64,000 nucleotides of DNA from Thermothelomyces thermophilus ATCC 42464 (lineage: Eukaryota > Ascomycota > Sordariomycetes > Sordariales > Chaetomiaceae). Each line of letters starts with the position of its first letter. Position 1 is the first letter of the stretch. The stretch is taken from NCBI RefSeq assembly GCF_000226095.1, contig NC_016473.1:2418001-2482000 (forward strand). The letters are read 5' to 3'. Below the pieces are notes generated by a model. The model searched no databases, was not told the origin of the DNA, and saw only the letters and a program-made list of their open reading frames with translations. Made by a program: the position numbers and the translations under genes. Positions 44,206-54,300 of this stretch are shown piece by piece.

Positions 44206-45853
44206 TTTCGCACTTGAGAACGAGCAAGAAGGAAAAATATATCCCGTGTCCGGGGGGTGAGGCGGGCAATTGGCGGAGCGGGGAGGCTCGACAACAATGG
44301 GCTGGCCCGGAAAGAGAGCTTTGGTTTCGCAATTGAATTGGGTGCAAGTCAAGGCCAAGTCGCCGTGTGCGTTGGTGTTGACTGATCCTGGAAGCCTCGG
44401 ATATTGGCATCGATTGGTATCGAATGATCTTTCGGCTGTTTCGAGGTTCGCTGCTCGCTTAAGTGACTAGCGTTGGCATTTTTGCTATGCTTGCCTGGAC
44501 CCCGCCAATGAGATTCTGCGCATTGGTCCGAGTTTCTGTTGTGGCTGGCCTCAGATGTGGCCTACCATCGTAATCCTCACTGACTCGCTCCGCAGAGAGG
44601 CGTCAGGTCCACGAGGTGTGGCTGAAGTTTGAGCGGCAACACCCGAAGACCGAGAACGAAGCCCGGACCGCCGCATTTTCGCAGTTCGGAAACGTTTGTC
44701 TACTGTGGTACGCCGTACGCCGGTCGGGTTGTCTCGTCGCTGACGTCAGGAGCACACATCCAATCGCAACAAGGTGGTGGTGGTCGTTTTGGCGGGCGTC
44801 AACCCAGCGAACGAGACCGCTAGGTTGGTTTGTGGCACAGACAGACATTGCGGCACCCCTCTGCGTGCGTGCGGGCGTCCTTCCTGTAACTAGGAAGCTA
44901 TCACGGGTCCGCGGAGCCCGGGCTCACGGACTCTTCGGCCCCCGGAGCTCTGCATTCACAACTGACCGTGTTCGGCACCTCCCGGATTTGAAATGCTGTA
45001 CATACAAGCTTGTTACGTTGGGGTAAAAAAAAGAGACCGAATGAACTCTCGTCAGCCATCCTGTCACCAATGCCCAACTAAATTGAGCATGCGGCCAGGC
45101 TGCGGTTGATGAGACGCTATCGTTGATCTTGCACACAACACACATGGTAGATCTAAGGGTTATTTGACAAGTCTGCTCTGCTTCACACAAAGCGGTCTTT
45201 ATTATTATGCGAAATACAGATAACTACGGAGTCGATGGTGGCTGACAGGAACCCCATCAAAAAAGAGTCCCAAGATCCGAGGCCCAGGATCCTGTCGTGG
45301 GGCGGATCTGTCGGTGCCGGTTCCTGTGTCCTGATTGGGCGGCAAAAGTTCACATGCAGATGCCAGGAAATGAGGGTCTGGCTCTGCGTGCTCATGGCTT
45401 CCTCCCCCTTTCGGGGTGGACTTGCTAAAAAAATATCTGGCGGCTTGTCCGCAAACCTTCTGAAACCGCGTTCTTTGCGGCACCTCCTTTCCCATTGTTG
45501 ACCCTTCTCACCCGCGCTCGTCTCCAGTTTCCCGGTGTGCGAGGGTGTTGTCCCCCCCCCTCCCAAATCTTCTTTCTCTTCAATTCAGCCCCTTTTGTTT
45601 TTGGCTTCTTGATACTCGGCCGCCATTGTCGTTTTACTTTCACTGGTGGCTCGGTTAGTAGACTTGATCCATCCATATTCTCTCGACGTGTTGGCGCGTC
45701 GTCAAATCTTGCATCACTAGGTTAGTGTTCCATGCAGTTGTCCCAAATGTGTTCCAAACCTTCATGACCGCCCAAAGCTCGTCGCGACAAACACTTGCTG
45801 ACGCGCCGTGCGAGCAGAACTGTCGATCCCGCCTCTGCGGAACCTCTCGGACA
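44206..45853. other. divergent promoter region COX6/ELO
   Basis: This is a 1.6-kb shared upstream region. A 136-aa open frame at 44616-45026 is Trp/Cys/Arg-rich and without homology signal, so I do not call it. There is a C8 tract near 45554. No RNA gene seen. Confidence 0.5.
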
Positions 45854-47008
45854 ATGGCGACCGAAACTCCCTTGGCTCTCTTGGAAAAACTGCCAGTGCC
45901 GACCCTGGACCGGCCGTTCGGCATCCATCTCTGGCCCATCTTCAGCAAGGCGTTCGAGTACGTCGTCGGTTACCCAGCCGATGACTTCAGGTTCCAACCG
46001 GGCGTGACGCCCATGTCGACCCTCAAGGAGACGAGCATTTTCATCGTCATCTATTACACAGTTATCTTTGGCGGCCGGGAGTTGATGCGCAACCGCGAGC
46101 CTTTCAAGCTGCGCACGCTCTTTTTGATCCACAACTTCTACCTCACCGCCATCAGCGCCATCCTGCTCGCCCTCTTCATGGAGCAGATCATTCCCACTGT
46201 TGCCCGCCATGGTATCTTCCATGCCATCTGCGCCATTGAGGGCGGCTGGACCCAGCCCCTGGTGGTTCTCTACTACGTAAGCTGCTCAATACCAGTCGCG
46301 ATGCCGGGGGCGACAGTCGCGCTGACATGCCTCAGTTGAACTACCTTACCAAGTACCTCGAGCTTCTGGATACCTGCTTCCTCTTCCTCAAGAAGAAGCC
46401 CTTGACCTTCCTTCACTGCTATCACCACGGCGCAACGGCTCTCCTGTGCTACACGCAGCTTATCGGGTCGACGTCGGTTTCGTGGGTTGTCATCTCGCTG
46501 AACCTGATGGTTCACGTGGTCATGTACTGGTACTACTTCCAGAGCGCGCGTGGCGTCAAGATCTGGTGGAAGGAGTGGATCACGCGTCTGCAGATCATTC
46601 AGTTCATCATCGACCTCGGTAAGCAGCATTTCGTACCTTACTGCTTCGTGATCAAAGCTGATACCGAGTGTAGGCTTCGTGTACTTCGCGTCCTGGACCT
46701 ACTTCGCCTCAACCTACTTCCCATGGGTCCCCAACAAGGGCAAGTGCGCGGGCGAGGAGTTCGCTGCCTTCTCGGGCATTGCCATCCTCAGCTCCTACCT
46801 CCTGCTCTTCATCTCGTTCTACCTTGCCACGTACAAGAAGGACGGCAAGCGACCGAGCGGGCGCAAGGCCGTGCGGAGGATGAGCCAGGCGCCTCTGCCG
46901 GACCCGATCCATGGCACAGCCGCCAACGCCAACGGCTATGCCAACGCTGACGCCAAATCGACTGGCGTCAAGACCAACGGCTTGGCCACGCGCTCGCGGA
47001 GAGCCTAG
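45854..47008 (+). CDS. ELO-family very-long-chain fatty acid elongase
   Basis: Exons are 45854..46276, 46336..46618 and 46674..47008, giving 346 aa. Borders are GTAAGC/CTCAG (phase 0) and GTAAGC/TGTAG (phase 1). It is a multi-pass ER 3-ketoacyl-CoA synthase that condenses malonyl-CoA with long-chain acyl-CoA to feed sphingolipid and ceramide synthesis. The catalytic histidine box HCYHH (168-172) follows the [20 protein letters not shown] segment. The distal motif [11 protein letters not shown] and the TYFPW segment are family features. The C-terminal 60 residues are basic and Ala/Asn/Gly-rich, and cytosolic, ending RSRRA; this may act as an ER-retention signal. It resembles fungal Elo2/Elo3 (FEN1/SUR4) more than medium-chain Elo1. 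Chain-length specificity cannot be read from sequence alone. Confidence 0.95.
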
Positions 47009-48910
47009 GAGAGGGTCGCGAGGAAGGCGGCGGAGCGATACTTGTGAGCGCATGCGCCCCATTTTAGGGCGCGTCAGCCAGGATAATAGACGGGTGTGAT
47101 TTGTACAACACACGGCCGTGCGGGGGCAAATAGATGTGCCTTTGGGAAGATTGGGCACAATTTCCTCGACACTATCATAACAGCATCTCGGTATTCATCA
47201 CGGAGTTATAATGGGGGAAAAGGTCATTTCTCGGGGACTCCGGGGGGATGTGGGTGTGGGTGTTCTCATGATGACGTACGGGGGATTCAAGGGCGTGGTC
47301 GTATCATGACGGCGGTGAAGGCGCGTGTATAATGATGGATGGGCTAAGGAGGGGTCTACCACCAACGAGCGAGCGACACATCTAATGCCGGCGTCGTCGT
47401 GCCGAGCTGCAACCGAAGGCAACAGAAGGTTGCAGACCAGTCCGCGGGTCTGGAGGCGCACGGTTTCCGACAGACATGGTGCAGACTCGAGTCTGAGTCT
47501 TTCGATTTCATGCCTTCGTTTCGTTGTGTATACGATTGTCATGTACTACTTGCCCGAGCGGATACAGAGCGAGGCGCACACTATAAACAGTCTTAATAAT
47601 AACATTCGGTTGAACTTCCAGGGCTGGGTTTGATATCACCGTGGTGTCTCTTCGGACGCCGCATAACTGAGGAAAGAATAGCCGGAGGGAAGGTTGGGTC
47701 GCTGCCGGGCCATTGCAACTTTCTCTCAAGGTTTCCCCAACATGGCCGCCGCGGGGGAGGGTTGCTCGTGATGGATGCGCAGCTTCATTCGGGGAGCGAA
47801 TAATCTATTGCTCAATGCTATCGGCGCAGCGCCAGGACCAAGGAGGGCCGAGTTTCCCAGCGCTCTGAACGAAAGGATTCGCCCACCGACCTCGCCGTTG
47901 GGATTCTTGCGTCCCTCGCTTGCGACGCGGGCGGGACAGGGGAGACAGCTCTGAGCCGTCGCCATATCATGTATGTACTCTATTACTAACTAACGGTTCG
48001 TTGGGGGTGACGAGGGCATTGAGTGGGAGAAATCTGCCGTACTGTACACCACAAAGCCGGGAAGGGGAACAGGGCAACCCGATTCCAGTCTTGCACACCT
48101 ACACGGGCTCGTCACAGCCGGGAGGGCGAGCTTGCCGAAGGATGGTAACCTTAGTGTAAGGAGGTGGGTGGTATATAATCGCCAAGCTAACCCACATCGA
48201 AGCAATGAAATGGGGTCGGATCTAGAACCAAAGAGCCGTCGGAAGCCCTCGACCGGCGGGATGCAGCGCCGGAGTTCGGACCGATGCCGTCAGTCAGGGT
48301 GACAACGAGGAAGAGATTTGTGTTGTTGCTGGGCTCTGGGGGACCACCGTTAGTGTGTCGGGGGCTTACCCACCCCTTCCAATCTCGTCAAACCGGGTTC
48401 GTGGGCGCCTTAAGGTTGCAAGGAGTGGAGGAGATCCGGGGGTGGACAAGGGGTCCGGCGTTGGTGAAGATGGAGCCGCATGCGCACAAGCTCCGGGGGG
48501 GCTAGAACGCGGGAGCTCAATCAGTGGCTCCGATGGAACGCGCCAAGCCAGCCCAATGTCGTTCTGTCAAGGAGGCTGCTTCCGCTTCCTATTTGAGTAG
48601 CCGCCGAACCCGGTGATGGCGGCCGCTGGCTCCCGAAAGATGAGGGACCCGCAAGGATTTTTGGGGGGGGGGGGGGGAGGAGTAGGAAGAGAGTCGACAA
48701 ATATAGAATATGTATATATATGTTAGGGGAATGGCCGCCTCGGGTCTTGGAAGAGGAGACTGAGAGTCAGTCAAGGCGTCTAAGAGAGAGCGTTCTTCCG
48801 TGGAATCTAGACAGACACCGACAGCAGCACGGTACCTCCTCTAGTCCCCCCCCCTTCTTTCTCCTACAGAAAGAGGATTTCATACCAAGAAAGACCACAG
48901 CGCGGCCAAG
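47009..48910. other. intergenic; AA9 promoter region
   Basis: No gene recognised in 1.9 kb. It holds a G15 run at 48663-48677 and a TATATATA phrase at 48713-48720, about 190 bases before the AA9 start codon. The first part is the ELO 3' flank. Confidence 0.5.
48711..48722 (+). promoter_or_regulatory. candidate TATA box of the AA9 gene
   Basis: GTATATATATG lies about 190 bases upstream of the AA9-CBM1 start codon, in a promoter with C/T-rich tracts just before the ATG. Cellulase and LPMO genes in filamentous fungi commonly have TATA boxes at this range. I could not confirm CreA or CLR-2 sites by eye. Confidence 0.3.
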
Positions 48911-50151
48911 ATGAAGCCCTTTAGCCTCGTCGCCCTGGCGACTGCCGTGAGCGGCCATGCCATCTTCCAGCGGGTGTCGGTCAACGGGCAGGACCAGGGC
49001 CAGCTCAAGGGGGTGCGGGCGCCGTCGAGCAACTCCCCGATCCAGAACGTCAACGATGCCAACATGGCCTGCAACGCCAACATTGTGTACCACGACAACA
49101 CCATCATCAAGGTGCCCGCGGGAGCCCGCGTCGGCGCGTGGTGGCAGCACGTCATCGGCGGGCCGCAGGGCGCCAACGACCCGGACAACCCGATCGCCGC
49201 CTCCCACAAGGGTATGATGATCGATGATGCCTCTCTCTTCCCCCCGTTCTTGATGAACAGGCGATGGCTCCCAGGAACACACGTGACTGACCACCGAATC
49301 CGAATCCAGGCCCCATCCAGGTCTACCTGGCCAAGGTGGACAACGCGGCGACGGCGTCGCCGTCGGGCCTCAAGTGGTTCAAGGTGGCCGAGCGCGGCCT
49401 GAACAACGGCGTGTGGGCCGTCGACGAGCTCATCGCCAACAACGGCTGGCACTACTTCGACCTGCCGTCGTGCGTGGCCCCCGGCCAGTACCTGATGCGC
49501 GTCGAGCTGCTCGCCCTGCACAGCGCCTCGAGCCCCGGCGGCGCCCAGTTCTACATGGGCTGTGCACAGATCGAAGGTGCGTCGATCTTTGTTCCCCTTC
49601 CGTGTCCTCTCTGATCCTTTCTCTCTTCCTTTTCTTCCTTTTACTCCCTTTCCTTCTATCTTCGGAGAAGCAACGAAAGGGGAAAGGGATAGAAGAGAGG
49701 AATGAAAGACGACGAAAGAGAGGATTGGGGAAAGACAAGACAGGGAAAAAAAAAAAAAAAAAAAAAAACAGAGTGAGCTAACAAGAACGGTTAACCAGTC
49801 ACTGGCTCCGGCACCAACTCGGGCTCCGACTTTGTCTCGTTCCCCGGCGCCTACTCGGCCAACGACCCGGGCATCTTGCTGAGCATCTACGACAGCTCGG
49901 GCAAGCCCAACAATGGCGGGCGCTCGTACCCGATCCCCGGCCCGCGCCCCATCTCCTGCTCCGGCAGCGGCGGCGGCGGCAACAACGGCGGCGACGGCGG
50001 CGACGACAACAACGGTGGTGGCAACAACAACGGCGGCGGCAGCGTCCCCCTGTACGGGCAGTGCGGCGGCATCGGCTACACGGGCCCGACCACCTGTGCC
50101 CAGGGAACTTGCAAGGTGTCGAACGAATACTACAGCCAGTGCCTCCCCTAG
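48911..50151 (+). CDS. AA9 lytic polysaccharide monooxygenase with CBM1
   Basis: Exons are 48911..49211, 49310..49576 and 49799..50151, giving 306 aa. Both introns are phase 1 (GTATGA/TCCAG and GTGCGT/ACCAG). It is a secreted copper enzyme that oxidatively cleaves cellulose or related glucans. The signal peptide [15 protein letters not shown] is followed by His16, the N-terminal copper-brace His. The second brace His is H99 (ASHKGP). The axial Tyr is Y182 (QFYMGC). H171 and Q180 match the second-sphere His/Gln. A cysteine pair is C155/C185. The catalytic domain ends near 228. The linker (about 232-270) is Gly/Asn/Asp-rich rather than the usual Ser/Thr-rich. Residues 273-306 are a CBM1 ([15 protein letters not shown] ... 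YYSQCL). Regioselectivity cannot be predicted by eye. Confidence 0.96.
49746..49768 (+). repeat. A23 homopolymer in AA9 intron 2
   Basis: An uninterrupted run of 23 A lies in the 222-nt second intron of the AA9 gene, about 30 bases upstream of the acceptor. It is likely to vary in length between strains. Confidence 0.9.
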
Positions 50152-52884
50152 AGCTCCCCAAGAAGAAACAGGGAGGTGGCGGGCATTCGAGAAGGATGGA
50201 TTAGGGGGCGGATGATTCTGGCGCGTGCCGACTTCGTTTGTATAGAGTCGACCTTGTAGAGTTGACCTTGTTTTGCTTCTTCTCGACTTCGTGTCGGCGC
50301 GGTTAGCTCGCGTCCCGTCGCGAAATCGAAGTCCAGTACATGCAAACATGCATACCTCGTGATAACGTTCCATGCCTATATCTATGCGTGCACAACCTCG
50401 GTGTGCCATTAGTTGTGACGGGGAAACCCGCTCGAGAGCGTTGCTGGTTGTAGCCCATTGATCTATTATCCAATTGAAGAAGTAGCCATCGAGGCCTCGC
50501 GTCATACCGGTGTGAAATGGGGTCCCTTACTTGCCGGGCCTGAGTTCTGCCCGGCCGGGTCTGGGGGCCCGGAGCCCACTGCTTCCATGTTTACTCAACT
50601 CACCTACGCATTTGTATGTATGTATGTACTGTACAGTACCAAACCAACAAATGGTGGGTTAGCAGGTTGGTAATGGAGACAGACCGAGGCGGCCGGTTTG
50701 TCAGGTCGTTCTTCAGGCCGGGTCGCCAATTGGGTTTGTCGGCCGCCCGTCGGATTAGTATGCGTGCGCGGCGTACGTGGTTGAGCTTCGGATTACTTGA
50801 TCGTATACGGACGTAGTGTAGGTCCAAAGGAAGTAAGGGTTAATTATGTGCGAAGTGGATCTGCAATGGGCGATTTACACTAGAACTGTCCTCGCTTATC
50901 TCGCGGCCTCAATGATAGGCCGCAGGGGCCTTGCGCATGGCCAACAACGGTCGGCTTTGGACCGATCGATCGCGCTTTCCCCTCGAGATCAGTGTATGTA
51001 AGCAGCTCCTGCTTGGTACATACAGTACAGGAATCGCCAAGGACAGGGAGCAGAAGCGTGCAGGCGAGGTACGGAGTGGTATCAGGCGACCCATGAACAG
51101 GGCCATGGCCCCGAAACATGGCGTTGTCGCTGTAGAAAACGGATATGGCACCGTTATTTCCCCCCAAGACATGCATGAGGGCAGGAGTTAACCGCGTGCA
51201 CGTTGGTATGTACGGAAAAACTACACCTCCACGTGCCAACAAAGTACCAAATTACCCACCTCCACTAGATGATGTAAGATACTAGGGTAGTTCTACTTGT
51301 AAACTAACCGTTCCTAATTGCCCCTGAGACCGGAGATCACGCTTGCCGCAGCCGGCATCCTCGCTCCCCGGCCTGTGCTCTGTTTCAACTGCCATTCTCC
51401 TACCCCTTCGGCGCGGGGTCGAGGATTAACTACTTGGTACTACTTGAAACTCTTCGATACCCCAGGCGCGGCGCATGCATCCTTGGAGTGTGAAGCACAA
51501 TGTGGCTAACGCTATGAAGTGCGTAGTCACTTACTCGTATGTACATACCTAACCTCACTTACCCCTGGCCCCACGACCTCCATCATTGCCACCGGGGGCC
51601 GAGGAGAGAGGGGAGACACACAGACCGACCCCTGGGTCACCAGACTCGCGTTTTGTTTCTCGCCAGCAGGCGTGTCTCGCAGCATGGTGCCCGCCCGGCC
51701 CTGGACCGGCGGTTACCGTTGCGTGCGTACCTGCGTTTCAGAGGATGATTCATTCTTATCGTGTCTTGTTTATCCAAATAAAGAAAAAAGAAAAGGAAGC
51801 GCTGCAGCTGCATCGAGCCTTGAGACGAAGCGAGGGGCACTACCCGATATTGGACTTCACGAACACTCCGGTGTATTCCGCGCTCTCTGGATCCCGGTGT
51901 TTAAGTAATGGAGTGTGCAAAGCTCAAATGAAAGCGTCATCTCGCGGATCGACGAAAAAAAAAAAAAAAAAAACCGAGAGATGGAGAATGCCAGGGCCTT
52001 TCTCCCTCTCTTCTAGAACAACAATAAAACCCCAGCGAGTGATACGCGTTGTCATAATGTGTTAATGTGATAATTTTGGTAAAAGGTGGTATCGTGTTCA
52101 GGGAAAGGGCGCCTGCATGCCTGAGTTCTCACCCCTCCCTCATTACCCGCATGGTCAAAGCAGGGACGGGAGATGAGACTTCCAAGTTTCGGCGGCGCGT
52201 CATCCGCACCCTCCAAACGCGTTCCAGGTTTCCCATCTCAATAGTTATCGGGACGCGGTCAGAGCGCGCTCACCTCTCGACCCTGGTACCCACCGCGCGA
52301 CTCATTCGTGAATGGGAGCCCCAGAGGAGTGAGAAAAAAAAAAACAAATAACAATGGGAATACGGATAACTATTGTCTTAAAAGTACGAGAGTATGTATG
52401 TATGTCCTGCTGGATGTGCAACGCGAGTCAGTGAGCTGACCTGATCAACAACCAATCGAACCCCTTATTTGACCTGGGTCAATCACACACCCATCAGCGT
52501 AGTGATGCAAACGAGATAATCAGTTTTGTGGCGCAATTGCGTGTTTTATTGCCCTTGACCGTAGAAGAAGGAGGTCAATGGGTTGGTGGCTGTGCCGTGG
52601 TATCAATCGTCATTTCATGGAAAAAGAAAAAGAGAGAAGAAAATGTGACAACCCAAACCAAGTCATGTCACGTAGATCCCGCTCGCCTCGAAACACGCCA
52701 TCCATTTCCCATCTCAACGCCTTAACCCGAAACCCCGATGATGAACGCCCGCAGGGATATATCCCCATTCCAACCAACCGCCCAGTTTATTATTCCCGAA
52801 AGACGGTGACGAAAATGGAAAAAGAAGAATTGACCTCTCCTCCGTGCCTCGCTTTTGCCGCTGTCTCCTTGTTGTTTCCTTCAG
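50152..52884. other. 3'-to-3' intergenic, no gene seen
   Basis: A 2.7-kb stretch between the convergent AA9 gene and a disordered-protein gene. It contains GTATGTATGTATGTAC at about 50614-50630, a GTATGTACATAC palindrome at 51538-51549, a GTATGTATGTATG run near 52393, and an A19 run at 51955-51973. Open frames up to 159 aa change character along their length and are not called. Confidence 0.5.
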
Positions 52885-54300
52885 TTAGTTAGGCTTTCCC
52901 ATTACCTTGACGCTCCTCCTCCTGACCGACAGCCCGCTCAGGATCCCCCTCCGTGCCGTCGCCGGGGAGTGCTCTGTCGGGGACATGATGTCGCTGGGCG
53001 GCGACGGCGCACCCACCACGGTGGCGCTGCGCTTGACCGCCCGTAGTATATCCGTGTATGCGACGGGCGTCATGGGCGTCTTTGGCTCCTGTTGCTGGTG
53101 GTGGTGTTGTTGTGGTTGTAGGTGTTGTTGTAGGTGTTGTGACTGTTGCTGTTGCCATTGTTGCTCTTGCTGCTCACAAGCGGGTGCCTCCTCCTCCTCC
53201 GTGGTGGGCGAGAGATACGATGAGTATGATGAGTGCCTGTTGGGGTTCGGCGACGAGATGGTAAGCGAGGTATCCAATTTCGGAACGGCCGTCTGGGGCG
53301 AGCTCAGGCTCGGCCGGCTCCGCCTCCGGCTGAGGCTGAGCGACCTCGTGACGCCCTTGAGCAGCGTGGTCGGGGTGCGCGGAGCCTTTGCCGACCGCGT
53401 CTCGCCCTCCAGGCTGTCGAGCGCCTTGGGAATCTCCAGCGGGCCGCTGCCGTTGGCGTAGGGGTCGATGCTGAGGAAGGGCGGCTTCTTCTTGACCAGC
53501 ACCTCGGACAAGAGCGAGCCCCTCCGGTTATGCGACGCCCCGTCCTTGCTGAGGCGCGAGTGCCGTGAAGACACCGTGCTCACTGGCGAAATTGGCCGGT
53601 CCTCGGCCGTATGCGACGTGGTTGTTGTGATGGTAGTGCTGGTGGTGGTGGTGGTGGTGGTGGAGGCGGCGGTGGAGCGCCTGACTGCGGCGGACGAGTC
53701 GCTGCTTGACCGTGTCCTCGTCGTAGCGAGGGAGCTGCCCGAGAGGGGCCGCCTCCTCGAGACGGGCAGGTCCACGATGGATGGCTTCCCCGAGAACACC
53801 ACCGACACCACCCTGGCCGTGATCCCCTCATGGGCCAGTCCCCTCGTCGGCGAGGTGGGATCCTCCACGCTCGAGTCGTAGTCGTAGTCGTAGTCGTGGT
53901 CGGAGAAGTCGTCGGCGTCGGACGAGGCGTCCTCCTCGGACGAGAGGTAGACGTCGTGCGGAGTGGTGGCTTGGCCGAGCCCTGCCGCCGCTCCGCCGGC
54001 ACCGCCCAGACTAAGCCCCAGGCCCCCGAGCACCTTGGACCTTCGGAGGGCGCTCTTCGGCGGCAGCTGGGGAACCTCGTCGTCGTTGGCAAGCCCTGGA
54101 TTGGGGCTCGGGATCAGCGTGTCCTGGTTGTCCATATCCTCGAACCTGTCAAAGATGGGCTCGTCGAACGTGGCCGCTTTGGACGAGAGCCGGAACTCGC
54201 GATTGCCGTCCAGCGCCTGGCTATCTGTAACGTTGGTTGGGCGAGCTGCCTTCACCGAGGCGAAGGGCCGTTGTTGTTGTTGTTGGTCCACCCGCGACAT
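52885..54300 (-). CDS. uncharacterised disordered fungal protein
   Basis: A single exon of 471 aa on the minus strand, starting MSRVDQQQQQRPFASVKAA. I do not recognise a domain. The composition is Ser/Thr/Arg-rich with low-complexity runs: an acidic, Tyr-rich block at about 120-143 (SSEEDASSDADDFSDHDYDY), poly-Thr near 215-225 and poly-Gln/His near 370-400. More conserved-looking segments are ITARVVSVVFSGKPSIVDLP (about 158-177), KKPPFLSIDPYANGSGPLEIP (about 270-290) and a basic C-terminus (RRGILSGLSVRRRSVKVMG). Many Ser-Pro and Arg-x-x-Ser sites suggest heavy phosphorylation. It could be a polarity, wall-stress or septation adaptor, but that is speculation. Consistent codon use throughout argues that it is a real gene. 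Confidence 0.72.
   Translation of the reverse strand: MSRVDQQQQQRPFASVKAARPTNVTDSQALDGNREFRLSSKAATFDEPIFDRFEDMDNQDTLIPSPNPGLANDDEVPQLPPKSALRRSKVLGGLGLSLGGAGGAAAGLGQATTPHDVYLSSEEDASSDADDFSDHDYDYDYDSSVEDPTSPTRGLAHEGITARVVSVVFSGKPSIVDLPVSRRRPLSGSSLATTRTRSSSDSSAAVRRSTAASTTTTTTTSTTITTTTSHTAEDRPISPVSTVSSRHSRLSKDGASHNRRGSLLSEVLVKKKPPFLSIDPYANGSGPLEIPKALDSLEGETRSAKAPRTPTTLLKGVTRSLSLSRRRSRPSLSSPQTAVPKLDTSLTISSPNPNRHSSYSSYLSPTTEEEEAPACEQQEQQWQQQQSQHLQQHLQPQQHHHQQQEPKTPMTPVAYTDILRAVKRSATVVGAPSPPSDIMSPTEHSPATARRGILSGLSVRRRSVKVMGKPN

Noticed and set aside
44616-45026. 136-aa plus-strand open frame
   Set aside because: Trp/Cys/Arg-rich random-looking protein in the divergent COX6/ELO promoter region.
24134-47008. 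A biosynthetic or defence gene cluster in the co-directional run
   Set aside because: The genes (RFX, hydrolase, CDF, glycogenin, chromodomain protein, COX6, ELO) are housekeeping or regulatory and share no pathway. No backbone synthase or island signature is seen.
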